NCBI GenBank assembly: GCA_046594105.1
Contig: JBKJQB010000189.1
Span: forward strand, 1-23,100
Source of the DNA: JBDSGC01 sp046594105
GTDB lineage: Bacteria; Acidobacteriota; Thermoanaerobaculia; Gp7-AA8
Length of the DNA: 23,100 bases
Direction of reading: 5' to 3'
Position numbers and translations under genes: made by a program. The notes below the pieces were generated by a model that did no database searches, was not told where the DNA came from, and worked only from the letters and a program-made list of their open reading frames with translations. Shown here in pieces: positions 6,877 through 13,925 of this stretch (position 1 is its first letter; every line of letters begins with the position of its first letter).

Positions 6877-7680
6877 TCAGCGCGCGTCGGGTTCCATCGA
6901 GGCAAAGGTATACGGGGGCCAGGGACCGGTGAGCGCGAGGCTCACCCCGTCATCGCTGTATTGAGCAGTGAGCGTATCGCGGAGCTCCTCGAGCTGCGCT
7001 TCTTCATCGCGCTCGACCAGAACGTTGATCTGCGGAAAGGCGCCGCTGCGGGCCTGCCGCGACTCCGACACGCAGAGGCATCCCAGTTTCTCCAGAATGG
7101 CTTCTTCGATCTCGGCGACCACGGTCTCCTCCGCTTCGCGCGACACCTTCTTCTTCTGCTCCTCGAGCTTCTTCTGAAGCAGGAACGCTTTCCCCGCGGA
7201 GGAGCCTTCGATGTCACCGGCCAGGACGCGCAGCGTCTCCACGCGATGCACCAGCGAGGCATTCCATTTCTCCGGATCGAACTCGATGCGCAGCGTCCAT
7301 TCCTGCTTGCCATCCAGCCGGGCCAGCAGCGAGGCGAACTCTTTGTGTTGACTGCGGAGGTGCTCGCGCACGCTCTCTTCCGACCGAAACAGGGAGAAGG
7401 CGCGCAGAGGAATGATCGTGCCCTCCCGCATCAGCGCGGCCATCACGTTTTGATGGCGGTAACCGATCGCGCCGAGCCACTCCAGGTCTTTGGATCGCGC
7501 GTCGATGGTCTCCTGCGAGAACGTCTGGTCATCCACTGCGGTGCAGAACGCAGCGAGATCATCTTCCTCGAAACTGACCACGGCGGCCGAGCCATCGATC
7601 GCTTCGACGGCTCCCGGCAGTGGATGGCCGCGGCGTCCGATGGCGTAGAGGTAGAGGATCACAGCGAGAGTGTGCCGCAT
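6877..7680 (-). CDS. Gas vesicle protein GvpF/GvpL family (copy 3)
   Basis: This 267-residue GvpF/L-type assembly protein begins with the strand VILYLYAIGRRG, the family's Y-L-Y-x-I pattern. The central block NVMAALMREGTIIPLRAFSLFRSEESV (near 87-113) corresponds to the V-L-P-x-R-F-G-T-x-F region. A long charged coiled-coil-like helix follows (KKLEEQKKKVSREAEE). The C-terminus has the signature LALTGPWPPYTFASM. An in-frame GTG at 7746 lies inside a repeat that also occurs elsewhere in the window without coding, so I start at the ATG at 7680. No ribosome binding site is obvious. It heads the minus-strand gvp operon and is divergent from gvpJ across a 173-nt gap. Confidence 0.9.
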   Translation of the reverse strand: MRHTLAVILYLYAIGRRGHPLPGAVEAIDGSAAVVSFEEDDLAAFCTAVDDQTFSQETIDARSKDLEWLGAIGYRHQNVMAALMREGTIIPLRAFSLFRSEESVREHLRSQHKEFASLLARLDGKQEWTLRIEFDPEKWNASLVHRVETLRVLAGDIEGSSAGKAFLLQKKLEEQKKKVSREAEETVVAEIEEAILEKLGCLCVSESRQARSGAFPQINVLVERDEEAQLEELRDTLTAQYSDDGVSLALTGPWPPYTFASMEPDAR

Positions 7681-7696
7681 CTGGCGCGTGGGTGCC

Positions 7697-7775
7697 AGGC
7701 CGGCACGGCCGGCGGCGCTGGTTGCCCAAGGCTCCGCCAAGATCACGCTCCAAGAAGTTTTGCCGCGCAGGCTCC
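7697..7775. repeat. 79-nt repeat copy A, between gvpF/L-3 and gvpJ
   Basis: This stretch matches 8897-8975 at 74 of 79 positions without gaps, exactly 1200 bp apart. It begins with the palindrome-rich AGGCCGGCACGGCCGGCGGC. Mismatches are at 7740, 7749, 7756, 7760 and 7761. Its GC-rich end is repeated in reverse orientation just downstream (7781-7802, GCCGCCGGCCGTGCCGGC), so the element has terminal inverted repeats. It lies in the divergent promoter gap and could affect either operon. Confidence 0.85.
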
Positions 7776-7814
7776 CAGGCCGGCGCCGCCGGCCGTGCCG
7801 GCCAAACCAAATCC

Positions 7815-7844
7815 TTGACGTTGGATGTGGCGGACGGCTACCGT
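7815..7844 (+). promoter_or_regulatory. Candidate promoter of gvpJ-gvpA
   Basis: TTGACG (7815-7820) and TACCGT (7839-7844) are separated by 18 nt. This is a good sigma-70-like -35 and a weaker -10. The -10 ends 9 nt before the gvpJ ATG, so the transcript would be nearly leaderless. No Shine-Dalgarno sequence precedes gvpJ, whereas gvpA has a strong one. Confidence 0.5.
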
Positions 7845-7853
7845 TGCCGCGGC

Positions 7854-8183
7854 ATGGCCATCGAGCATCGGCAACCGCAGGGGCTGGTCGACATCCTCGG
7901 CAAGATCCTGGATAAGGGACTGGTCGTGGCCGGAGACATCAAAGTCTCGCTGGCCAACGTGGAGTTGCTGACCATCCAGTTGCGGCTGGTCATCTGCTCG
8001 ATCGATAAAGCCGAAGCCATTGGCATCAACTGGTGGCGTTCGGACCGTTTCTACTCCAGTGCCCCGCAGAACGTCAGTGGCGAAGAGTACGCAGCGCTGC
8101 AGGCGCGCGTGCATCAGCTGGAGCAGCAGCTCAACGCCCGGCCGCTGCCTCAGGCCAGACCGGCAGAGAAGAAAGGGAGATAA
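7854..8183 (+). CDS. gvpJ: Gas vesicle protein GvpJ
   Basis: This 109-residue GvpA-family paralogue has the GvpA-like core GLVDILGKILDKGLVVAGDIKVSLANVELLTIQLRLVICSIDKAEAIGINWWRSD (residues about 10-64). The GDI, the DKA-x-x-x-G and the WW pair are hallmarks of GvpJ and distinguish it from shell GvpA. A hydrophilic tail follows (EEYAALQARVHQLEQQL, a short coiled coil, then a Pro/Gln/Lys-rich end). GvpJ is an essential minor component linked to nucleation and tip formation. The ATG at 7854 is chosen because upstream in-frame sequence is repeat DNA. gvpA starts 3 nt after its stop, so both are almost certainly on one transcript. Confidence 0.93.
   Translation: MAIEHRQPQGLVDILGKILDKGLVVAGDIKVSLANVELLTIQLRLVICSIDKAEAIGINWWRSDRFYSSAPQNVSGEEYAALQARVHQLEQQLNARPLPQARPAEKKGR
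8173..8179 (+). promoter_or_regulatory. Strong ribosome binding site of gvpA
   Basis: AAGGGAG lies 7 nt before the gvpA ATG, inside the last codons of gvpJ. It is one of the clearest Shine-Dalgarno matches in the gas vesicle locus, which fits high translation of the shell protein. gvpJ upstream on the same transcript has none. Confidence 0.7.
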
Positions 8184-8186
8184 CCC

Positions 8187-8459
8187 ATGGCAGTCGAACG
8201 CGCACCAGGTGGTACTAGTCTCATCGACGTCCTCGATCGGATTCTCGACAAGGGCATCGTGATTGACGCATGGGTCCGCATCTCTCTGGTGGGCATCGAC
8301 CTGATCACCGTCGAAGCGCGCGTGGTCATCGCCTCGATCGACACCTACTTGAAGTACGCGGAAGCGGTGGGCATCACCGGAACCGTGTCCCGGCCGGCGA
8401 TCGCAGAGCCGGTCAACGTGGCGGCCACGCCAAATCCGAGTACCGTCCGTACGGTTTGA
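8187..8459 (+). CDS. gvpA: Gas vesicle major shell protein GvpA
   Basis: GvpA assembles into the ribbed, gas-permeable protein shell of the vesicle. The 90-residue product has the classical sequence LIDVLDRILDKGIVIDAWVRISLVGIDLITVEARVVIASIDTYLKYAEAVG (about residues 12-62): helix 1, the beta-hairpin around DAWVRISLVGID that forms the hydrophobic inner face, and helix 2 ending at YLKYAEAVG. The last 28 residues (Ala, Pro, Val and Thr rich) form a variable tail. It is the only gvpA in the window. It follows gvpJ by 3 nt with its own strong ribosome binding site. A 5-bp hairpin (8467-8481, TCCCG/CGGGA) just after the stop may reduce read-through into the VOC gene. Confidence 0.97.
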   Translation: MAVERAPGGTSLIDVLDRILDKGIVIDAWVRISLVGIDLITVEARVVIASIDTYLKYAEAVGITGTVSRPAIAEPVNVAATPNPSTVRTV

Positions 8460-8517
8460 GCGCCACTCCCGGGCTTCGGGATGCGCATTTCCCGCGGCAC
8501 CGAATGGCGAGGCAACC

Positions 8518-8898
8518 ATGCCCATCCTGACGAAAATGGTCGGCTTCCTGACCACCCGAAATCCGGAGGAGGCCAAAGCCTTCTACGGCGACACGCTCGG
8601 ATTCCGCCTGCTCAGCGACGACGACTTCGCCCTGGCCTACGACGCGAACGGCACCAGCATTCGCATCGGCAAAGCGCAGTCCTTCACTCCCAGCCAGGGC
8701 ACAGTCCTCGGTTGGGAAGTCGGCGACATCCACGCCGCGATCCGCGAGCTGACCGCGCAAGGCGTCCACTTCGAACAGTTCAACCTGCCTTTCCTGAAAC
8801 AGGACGAACTGGGCGTGTGGACCCCGCCGAACGGCGACAAGGTGGCGTGGTTCAAGGACCCGGACGGAAACGTGCTGTCGATTTCGCAGCACGGTTAG
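8518..8898 (+). CDS. VOC-superfamily (glyoxalase/dioxygenase fold) protein
   Basis: This 126-residue protein has the two beta-alpha-beta-beta-beta modules of the vicinal oxygen chelate fold. The first holds MVGFLTTRNPEEAKAFYGDTLGFRLL (about 7-32) and the second GWEVGDIHAAIRELTAQGV (about 65-83), ending in VAWFKDPDGNVLSISQ. The usual metal-binding His near the N-terminus is replaced (KMVGF), and the usual Glu in the last strand is Ser (VLSIS), so classical metal-dependent catalysis is doubtful. The gene lies 58 nt after gvpA, with a weak hairpin between them and only a weak ribosome site. Its TAG stop lies at the start of repeat copy B. A link with gas vesicles is not shown by sequence, and it may be a passenger. 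Confidence 0.85.
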   Translation: MPILTKMVGFLTTRNPEEAKAFYGDTLGFRLLSDDDFALAYDANGTSIRIGKAQSFTPSQGTVLGWEVGDIHAAIRELTAQGVHFEQFNLPFLKQDELGVWTPPNGDKVAWFKDPDGNVLSISQHG

Positions 8899-8975
8899 GC
8901 CGGCACGGCCGGCGGCGCTGGTTGCCCAAGGCTCCGCCATGATCACGCCCCAAGACGTTCCGCCGCGCAGGCTCC
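8897..8975. repeat. 79-nt repeat copy B, after the VOC gene
   Basis: Same orientation and 74 of 79 identities to 7697-7775. The repeat begins inside the TAG stop of the VOC gene. Together the copies bracket gvpJ, gvpA and the VOC gene as a 1.2-kb block. Confidence 0.85.
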
Positions 8976-9105
8976 TGGCCCCGGTGTAGCGCCGGCATCC
9001 TTGCCGGCTTGTGCTTCGGCTTCCAGTCGGGGCTACCTGGCGAGACCCGCCGGCAAGATGCCGGCGGACCGGCCGGCAAAGATGCCGGCGCTCCGAAAGG
9101 CTTTC
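8976..9105. repeat. Cluster of GCCGGCATC/TTGCCGGC palindromes
   Basis: This gap before the S9 peptidase end holds GTAGCGCCGGCATCCTTGCCGGC (8986-9008) and two inverted counterparts, GCCGGCAAGATGCCGGCG (9049-9066) and CCGGCAAAGATGCCGGCGCTC (9073-9093). The outer arms can pair with each other, and each copy can also form its own small hairpin. It looks like an extragenic palindromic element and may terminate the minus-strand peptidase operon. No gene was seen. Confidence 0.65.
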
Positions 9106-11136
9106 CTACTTTTTCAGCCACTGATCGAACCAGTCCCCTACCGTCGCGTACCAGAGCTTGGAGTTCTGCGGCTTGAGGATCCAGTGGCCTTCGTCGGGGT
9201 AGACCAGAAGCTTTGATGGGACGCCGCGACGCTGCAATGCGGTGAACAGTTCCAGGCCCTGGTTGATGGGAACGCGGTAGTCGAGCTCACCATGCGTGAT
9301 CAGCGTCGGCGTGCGGAAGTTCTTCACGAACTTGTTCGGCGACCACTTGTCGTACAGCTCCGGGTTGTCCCAGGGATTGCCCTTGAACTCCCACTCCGGA
9401 AACCAGATCTCTTCGGTCACGCCGTACATCGACTCGAGGTTGTAGACGCCGGCGTGCGAGACCAGCGCGCGGAAACGGTCGGTGTGCCCGAGGATCCAGT
9501 CGACCATGTAACCACCGAAGGAGCCGCCGGCGGCACCGATGCGGCGGCCATCGACGAAGGGCATGGCTGCCAGCACGTCGACACCGTTCATGATGTCGCC
9601 GTAGACCTTGCCGCCCCAGTCGCCGGAGATCTCTTCCACGAATTTCTGGCCATAGCCATACGAGCCGCGCGGATTGGGCATGAAGACCACGTAGCCGCGG
9701 GCCGCGAACATCTGCGGGTTCCAGCGATAGGACCACGAGTCGCCCCACCCTCCCTGCGGCCCGCCGTGGATCAGTACGATGGCCGGATACTTCTTCGACG
9801 GATCGAACATGGGTGGCTTGACCAGCAGGGCCTGCACCTGCGTGTGCGCCGCGCCTTCGAACCAGACGTCGCTGGCGTTCATGGACAACCCGCCGAAGAG
9901 GGAATCGTTGTCGTGCGTGATCTGCGTGGCGTGCGCGGGCGAGGCACCGCCCCGATGCAGCGCGTAGATGTCCGTCGGATGCGTGAGTGAGGAACGATCG
10001 AAGTAGATCGTCTTCCCGTCTCGGCTGATCGCCAGGCCATCGGCAGATGCTTCGTTCCACACAAGATGCGCGCCGCCGTCTTTCACGCCGACTTCGTAGA
10101 TGGCGGTCTTGGTTTTCTCCGGAGCAGTGATGAAGAGGCTTCTACTGTCGGGTGCCCAGGCGATCGACTCGACCCAGTTGTCGAGCGTCGGTGCGATCCG
10201 ATGCGAGGTTGCGGTACCGCGATCGTAGAGCCACAGCTCCCACAGATCGGACTCGTATCCAGGCCGTGATTGCGAGCGCCAGGCGATCCAGCGGCCGTCC
10301 GATGAGTACTTCGGACTGGTGTCCGCCCCTCTGCGCGTGGTGATTCGTTTCGGCTCGCCACCCTTGATCGGAACGATGAAGAGATCGGAGTTGGTCGACA
10401 GCTCCGGGTTCTGCTCGGTGTCGCGCGCGAAGACGAGCTCTTTGCCGTCCGGCGAAACGTCAAATTCATCGCCGCCTCCGACGGAGAAAGGAGGCGCATC
10501 GAATCCGCCCGGTGTGAGGTCGCGCGCGGGTCCGCCGGCGACGGGCACGTAGAGGATGTGGCTGCGAGTGGCGGCCTGCCAGGATTTCCAGTGACGGTAC
10601 AGGAGGCCGGTGACGATGTGCGCCTGAGTAGGTTTCGTTTCCTCTGCCGTGGTCTTCGTCTTGATGCATGCGGGATCGACTCCGCAATCGGTGTAGATAT
10701 CCGACACGGCAAGGAGCGCGCTGCCGTCCGGCATCCATTTCACGCTGCCGGCACCGCCCTGCAGGTCGCTGAGTTTGCGCGACTGATCGGAGGCCACGTC
10801 GTAGAGATAAATCTGGTAGCTGCCTCCTTCGCGGTTGGAAACGTACGCGATCGTCTTGCCGTCAGGAGACCAGGTCGGATCAGAGTCCCGCTTTTTTCCC
10901 TCGCTGATCTGCTTCGACGCGCCACCGCCCGAGGGAAGAAGGAAAATCGCACCGTGACTCACGTTCGCCCCGAGATCGGGCGTGGAGGCGCCGTAGGCAA
11001 TCCATGCGCCGTCCGGAGAGAGCTGAGGCCAGCCGATGCGGTGAATGGCGGCGAGATCTTCGAAGGTGATTCCGCGCTGGGCCATCACCGGAAGCGTGCA
11101 GAACGTGGCGACAACGAGAGCTGCAATGCGTTTCAT
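9106..11136 (-). CDS. Secreted S9-family peptidase (prolyl oligopeptidase / acylaminoacyl-peptidase type)
   Basis: This 676-residue serine peptidase has a signal peptide (MKRIAALVVATFCTLPVMA, cleavage after about residue 19). Residues about 25-400 form a beta-propeller of TolB/WD40-like blades with repeated SPDG(K)-x-I-x-Y/W patterns. Residues about 420-676 are the alpha/beta hydrolase domain: LIHGGPQGGWGDSW (oxyanion region), nucleophile Ser539 in GGSFGGYM, Asp619 in HGELDYRVP, His651 in PDEGHWI. The full triad supports an active oligopeptidase or aminopeptidase cleaving short peptides in the periplasm or outside. GAGGAGA lies about 4 nt before the ATG. It starts 35 nt after the membrane phosphodiesterase-like gene and is probably in an operon with it. 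Confidence 0.95.
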   Translation of the reverse strand: MKRIAALVVATFCTLPVMAQRGITFEDLAAIHRIGWPQLSPDGAWIAYGASTPDLGANVSHGAIFLLPSGGGASKQISEGKKRDSDPTWSPDGKTIAYVSNREGGSYQIYLYDVASDQSRKLSDLQGGAGSVKWMPDGSALLAVSDIYTDCGVDPACIKTKTTAEETKPTQAHIVTGLLYRHWKSWQAATRSHILYVPVAGGPARDLTPGGFDAPPFSVGGGDEFDVSPDGKELVFARDTEQNPELSTNSDLFIVPIKGGEPKRITTRRGADTSPKYSSDGRWIAWRSQSRPGYESDLWELWLYDRGTATSHRIAPTLDNWVESIAWAPDSRSLFITAPEKTKTAIYEVGVKDGGAHLVWNEASADGLAISRDGKTIYFDRSSLTHPTDIYALHRGGASPAHATQITHDNDSLFGGLSMNASDVWFEGAAHTQVQALLVKPPMFDPSKKYPAIVLIHGGPQGGWGDSWSYRWNPQMFAARGYVVFMPNPRGSYGYGQKFVEEISGDWGGKVYGDIMNGVDVLAAMPFVDGRRIGAAGGSFGGYMVDWILGHTDRFRALVSHAGVYNLESMYGVTEEIWFPEWEFKGNPWDNPELYDKWSPNKFVKNFRTPTLITHGELDYRVPINQGLELFTALQRRGVPSKLLVYPDEGHWILKPQNSKLWYATVGDWFDQWLKK

Positions 11137-11171
11137 GGACTCTCCTCTGCGCCCGGATCAGAAGCCGGACG

Positions 11172-12815
11172 TCATCGAACATACCCGAGAGAACGAAGGG
11201 AACGGTAGTACTCCTGATCGACCGGTGTCTGTTTGGTGTCTGTGTGCCGGCGTCCGTAGCTGGAAAGGCGAGGAAGATTTTCAGGAACCAGGGAACGCCC
11301 GTTCATCTCACGGGAAGCCGGAAACCCAAGGAGCGCGCAAAGAGTGGGAGCCACATCGTCGGCGCTTCCCCGTTCGCAACAGGGGTCGGTCAGAGTCCAG
11401 GCCATGGAGGCCGATCCTGACTGCCCTTCGCCCGGCAGGCCCAGCAGAATGACCGCATATCCGCGCCCTCTCATCTCCCGGACCAGTCCTTCGACCTGTT
11501 CGACCGCGCGCGAGGAAAGCGCCAGGCGCGAGGAGGCGTCGATGGGGAGCCGGTTGAGCAGGATGTCCAGGGACGGCAGATAGACCGTTGCCAGGCGCGG
11601 GCGGTGGCCATCGACGGCATGGAGAAATGTGCTGACGGCCGCTTCATCGACGCGCAACGCGACGGTTTCCGGTGCGCCTCCGCGCACGGCGGCCGTGGCG
11701 AACACGGTGGCCTGACTGACAGCATCCAGTCCGCCGCTGTGTGCCTCTGCGCTGGTCCACCAGTTCACTGCCAGCGATGGAACGCCCCGGTTGGCGAACA
11801 GTTCCCAGACGTAGTCTCGACGGCGCACCGTGGGGGGGAGGGGCTGCCGACGCGTCAGTCCGGTTGTCTCGCCCAGTTGGCGCAGCGCAACGTCGCCGTT
11901 GGAGACGCTCTGGAGGACATGCGTCCCCCGCACGACGCGCACACCTTCCACCGATCGCACACCATGGAGGGAAGCAGGAACGCCTGTTCCCACCGAGGCC
12001 CACCGTTCCGGCGCAGAGCCAGCGGCAAAGGAGCGCACGGGACTGGCGGCGGTGAACAGGGCGAGCAGGGAGGGATGTGCGCGCAGGATCTCGAAGGTCA
12101 GGCCGTCAACGGCGACGAACGCCACGCGCGCCTCTCCAGGTGCGGTCACCACCTGCAGTGGCTCTTCCGCCCCGCCTCTTTCCTGCAGCGCGTAGACGGG
12201 AACGAAGAGGAACGCGATGAGGATCATCGCGGCGGCGGACATGGGAACGCTGCGTGAGGTGCGGTGGATCGCTGGCACGCGCTGCAGCTCGTAAATGGAG
12301 AAGGAGAGCAGGGCGGCAGAGACCACCGTGGTGCTGACCAGAAAGAGGAGCGTGATCAGGGCCCCTCCGATCACCAGTTCCGGCAGGGCCGCCGGCGAGC
12401 CGAAGCCGAGCCACCACAAAGCGACCGGCGCGGTCAATGCTGCCGACGCCGAAAAGGAGATCGCCAGCAGTGCGCGCGGCGTGTCGATGGCCACGTCCGG
12501 TCTTCCTCGCAGCAGCAGCCCCAGCCCCAGCAGCAGCGCGAACGCGACGATCCACGAAACCGCTCCGTACAGAAGTGCGATGACCAGCGTCTCCCATGCG
12601 CTCAAGGGATGGTTGCGCATCACCATCACGGTGCTGAGAGGCAGCAGGGCGAAAAGGGCGATCAGCGTCGCCGCTTTCGCCGACAGGGCCACCAGTTCCA
12701 CCCAGAACGTCCGGGAGCTCCAGGGGTCCTGGGCGAACCATCGCTCCACGCCGTGCGACAGGTATCCGCGCTCGCGAAGTTGCAGCCGCAAATCGTCGAC
12801 AGACGGCTCGGACAC
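11172..12815 (-). CDS. Membrane protein with an alkaline-phosphatase-fold (phosphodiesterase-like) domain, active site apparently degenerate
   Basis: This 547-residue protein has about five membrane segments (near 40-66, 74-103, 113-136, 145-172, 194-210), then an extracytoplasmic alkaline-phosphatase-superfamily domain. First metal Asp237 lies in VAFVAVDGLTFEIL. ERWASVGTGVPASLHGVRS (about 270-288) matches the W-x-S-x-x-T-G-x-x-P-x-x-H-G block of type I phosphodiesterases. The remaining metal-site motifs look lost. YLPSLDILLNRL has Asn where His is expected, ILLGLPGEGQSG replaces the usual S-D-H-G block, and no conserved His precedes VAPTLCALLGFPASREMNGRSL. The C-terminal YYRSLRSLGYV tail is common in sulfatase/phosphodiesterase relatives. 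The start is GTG, with a TATATT box 7 nt upstream and no Shine-Dalgarno. By inference it may be a binding or regulatory pseudoenzyme. Confidence 0.82.
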   Translation of the reverse strand: MSEPSVDDLRLQLRERGYLSHGVERWFAQDPWSSRTFWVELVALSAKAATLIALFALLPLSTVMVMRNHPLSAWETLVIALLYGAVSWIVAFALLLGLGLLLRGRPDVAIDTPRALLAISFSASAALTAPVALWWLGFGSPAALPELVIGGALITLLFLVSTTVVSAALLSFSIYELQRVPAIHRTSRSVPMSAAAMILIAFLFVPVYALQERGGAEEPLQVVTAPGEARVAFVAVDGLTFEILRAHPSLLALFTAASPVRSFAAGSAPERWASVGTGVPASLHGVRSVEGVRVVRGTHVLQSVSNGDVALRQLGETTGLTRRQPLPPTVRRRDYVWELFANRGVPSLAVNWWTSAEAHSGGLDAVSQATVFATAAVRGGAPETVALRVDEAAVSTFLHAVDGHRPRLATVYLPSLDILLNRLPIDASSRLALSSRAVEQVEGLVREMRGRGYAVILLGLPGEGQSGSASMAWTLTDPCCERGSADDVAPTLCALLGFPASREMNGRSLVPENLPRLSSYGRRHTDTKQTPVDQEYYRSLRSLGYVR

Positions 12816-12822
12816 GCGGCGG

Positions 12823-12828
12823 AATATA
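12823..12828 (-). promoter_or_regulatory. -10-like box TATATT before the phosphodiesterase-like gene
   Basis: TATATT on the minus strand ends 7 nt before the GTG start at 12815. It lies in a 48-nt divergent gap shared with the site-2 protease gene, which also lacks a Shine-Dalgarno sequence. The spacing implies a leaderless transcript. No good -35 was seen. Confidence 0.4.
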
Positions 12829-12863
12829 GCATCCGGTCCTTCGTTCTATCGTTGACCTTCTCC

Positions 12864-13925
12864 ATGAATTCCACCGCGATCATTCCTCACGTTCCGACCG
12901 ACGCTGACGATGATCTCGCCGCGTCTCCTCCGCCGTTCGCGCAAGGCGACTCCCAGGTCCGAACGTCGCTTCCCGGCGAACTCCGCGAAGCACTCCAGCC
13001 GGAGGCTCCACAACGCGAATGGGCGGAGGGAGAGGTTGAGTCAGAACCTCCGATCACCGATTCGTTGCGCGAGGTGCCCTTCTTGGAGGACGCGCCGGTG
13101 AAGCTGGCCGGCCCGGTGCGCCATCCCCTCATGAAGTTCCTGTCGGGCGCCGCGCTGACGCTCACCATCGTGCTGCTGAAACTGAAAGCAGTGGTGTTCG
13201 TTGCCGTCGACTATCTGCGCTCCTACGCGGTCAACCCGTTCGAGGGCTTCGGCATCACCCAGTTCGCCGTGGCCGGCGCGTCGATGGCCCTCAGCATCGC
13301 CGCCTACGCCACCAAGGCTCCGCTGCCGCTGGTGGTCGGCTTCGTCCTCATCATCTTTGTTCACGAACTGGGGCACGCACTGGTCATCCGCGCCAAAGGG
13401 CTGCGCGCCGGGATGATGGTGTTCATTCCCTTCATCGGCGGAGCGGTGACACTGAAAGACCAGCCGCGCTCCGCGTTCGATGACGCGCAGATCGGGCTGG
13501 CCGGTCCGGTGGCCGGCACCTTCGCCGCGCTGGTCAGCCTGCAGATCTTCAAATGGACCCTGCAGCCGCTCTACCTCGCGGTCGCCGCGGCCGGTTTCGC
13601 CATCAACCTGCTGAACCTGCTGCCGATCGGCATGCTCGACGGCGGCCGGATCTCTGCAGCGGTGACCAAGTGGATGTGGCTCTTTGGCGGCGGATGGCTC
13701 ATCTACAAGGTCGTCAAGCAGCCCAACCCGCTCATGCTTCTGATCCTCGTGCTGGTGGCTTTTCAGGTGTACGCGTCGATCGTCCGGGAGAAAGACGACA
13801 AGACGTTCTACAACGTGACGCTGCCGCAGCGGGCCGCGATCGCCACCCTCTACTTCGGCCTCGTCGTCTTCCTGGGGCACCAGACCTACATGGCGCTCAA
13901 TCGCCTCGCGGCGCTGGCGAAGTAG
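12864..13925 (+). CDS. Site-2 protease (M50) family membrane metalloprotease
   Basis: This 353-residue intramembrane zinc protease has a soluble acidic, Pro/Glu-rich N-terminal part (1-85), followed by hydrophobic segments from about 92 onward. The zinc motif HELGH is at 167-171 (IIFVHELGHALVIRAKG). The third ligand Asp259 is in NLLPIGMLDGGR. Both are intact, so activity is likely. The core matches the M50 S2P fold, and there is no PDZ domain, unlike RseP. Such enzymes cut membrane-bound anti-sigma factors or remnant signal peptides. The substrate here is unknown. An in-frame extension back to 12264 would run antisense through the phosphodiesterase-like gene and is rejected, and the ATG at 12864 gives a clean divergent arrangement. 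Confidence 0.92.
   Translation: MNSTAIIPHVPTDADDDLAASPPPFAQGDSQVRTSLPGELREALQPEAPQREWAEGEVESEPPITDSLREVPFLEDAPVKLAGPVRHPLMKFLSGAALTLTIVLLKLKAVVFVAVDYLRSYAVNPFEGFGITQFAVAGASMALSIAAYATKAPLPLVVGFVLIIFVHELGHALVIRAKGLRAGMMVFIPFIGGAVTLKDQPRSAFDDAQIGLAGPVAGTFAALVSLQIFKWTLQPLYLAVAAAGFAINLLNLLPIGMLDGGRISAAVTKWMWLFGGGWLIYKVVKQPNPLMLLILVLVAFQVYASIVREKDDKTFYNVTLPQRAAIATLYFGLVVFLGHQTYMALNRLAALAK

Noticed and set aside
7681..7746. Extended N-terminus of gvpF/L-3 from the GTG at 7746
   Set aside because: The added residues are encoded by the 79-nt repeat, whose other copy gives the same peptide shadow in a place with no gene. The family start motif fits the ATG at 7680.
7697..8975. Flanking direct repeats as att sites or a transposon carrying gvpJ-gvpA
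   Set aside because: No integrase, transposase or target-site duplication is seen, and a related palindrome occurs elsewhere in the window, so an extragenic repeat is the simpler reading.
12264..12863. 200-codon N-terminal extension of the site-2 protease
   Set aside because: It is antisense to the phosphodiesterase-like membrane gene and low in complexity (Gln/Arg/Asp). The ATG at 12864 gives a clean divergent layout.
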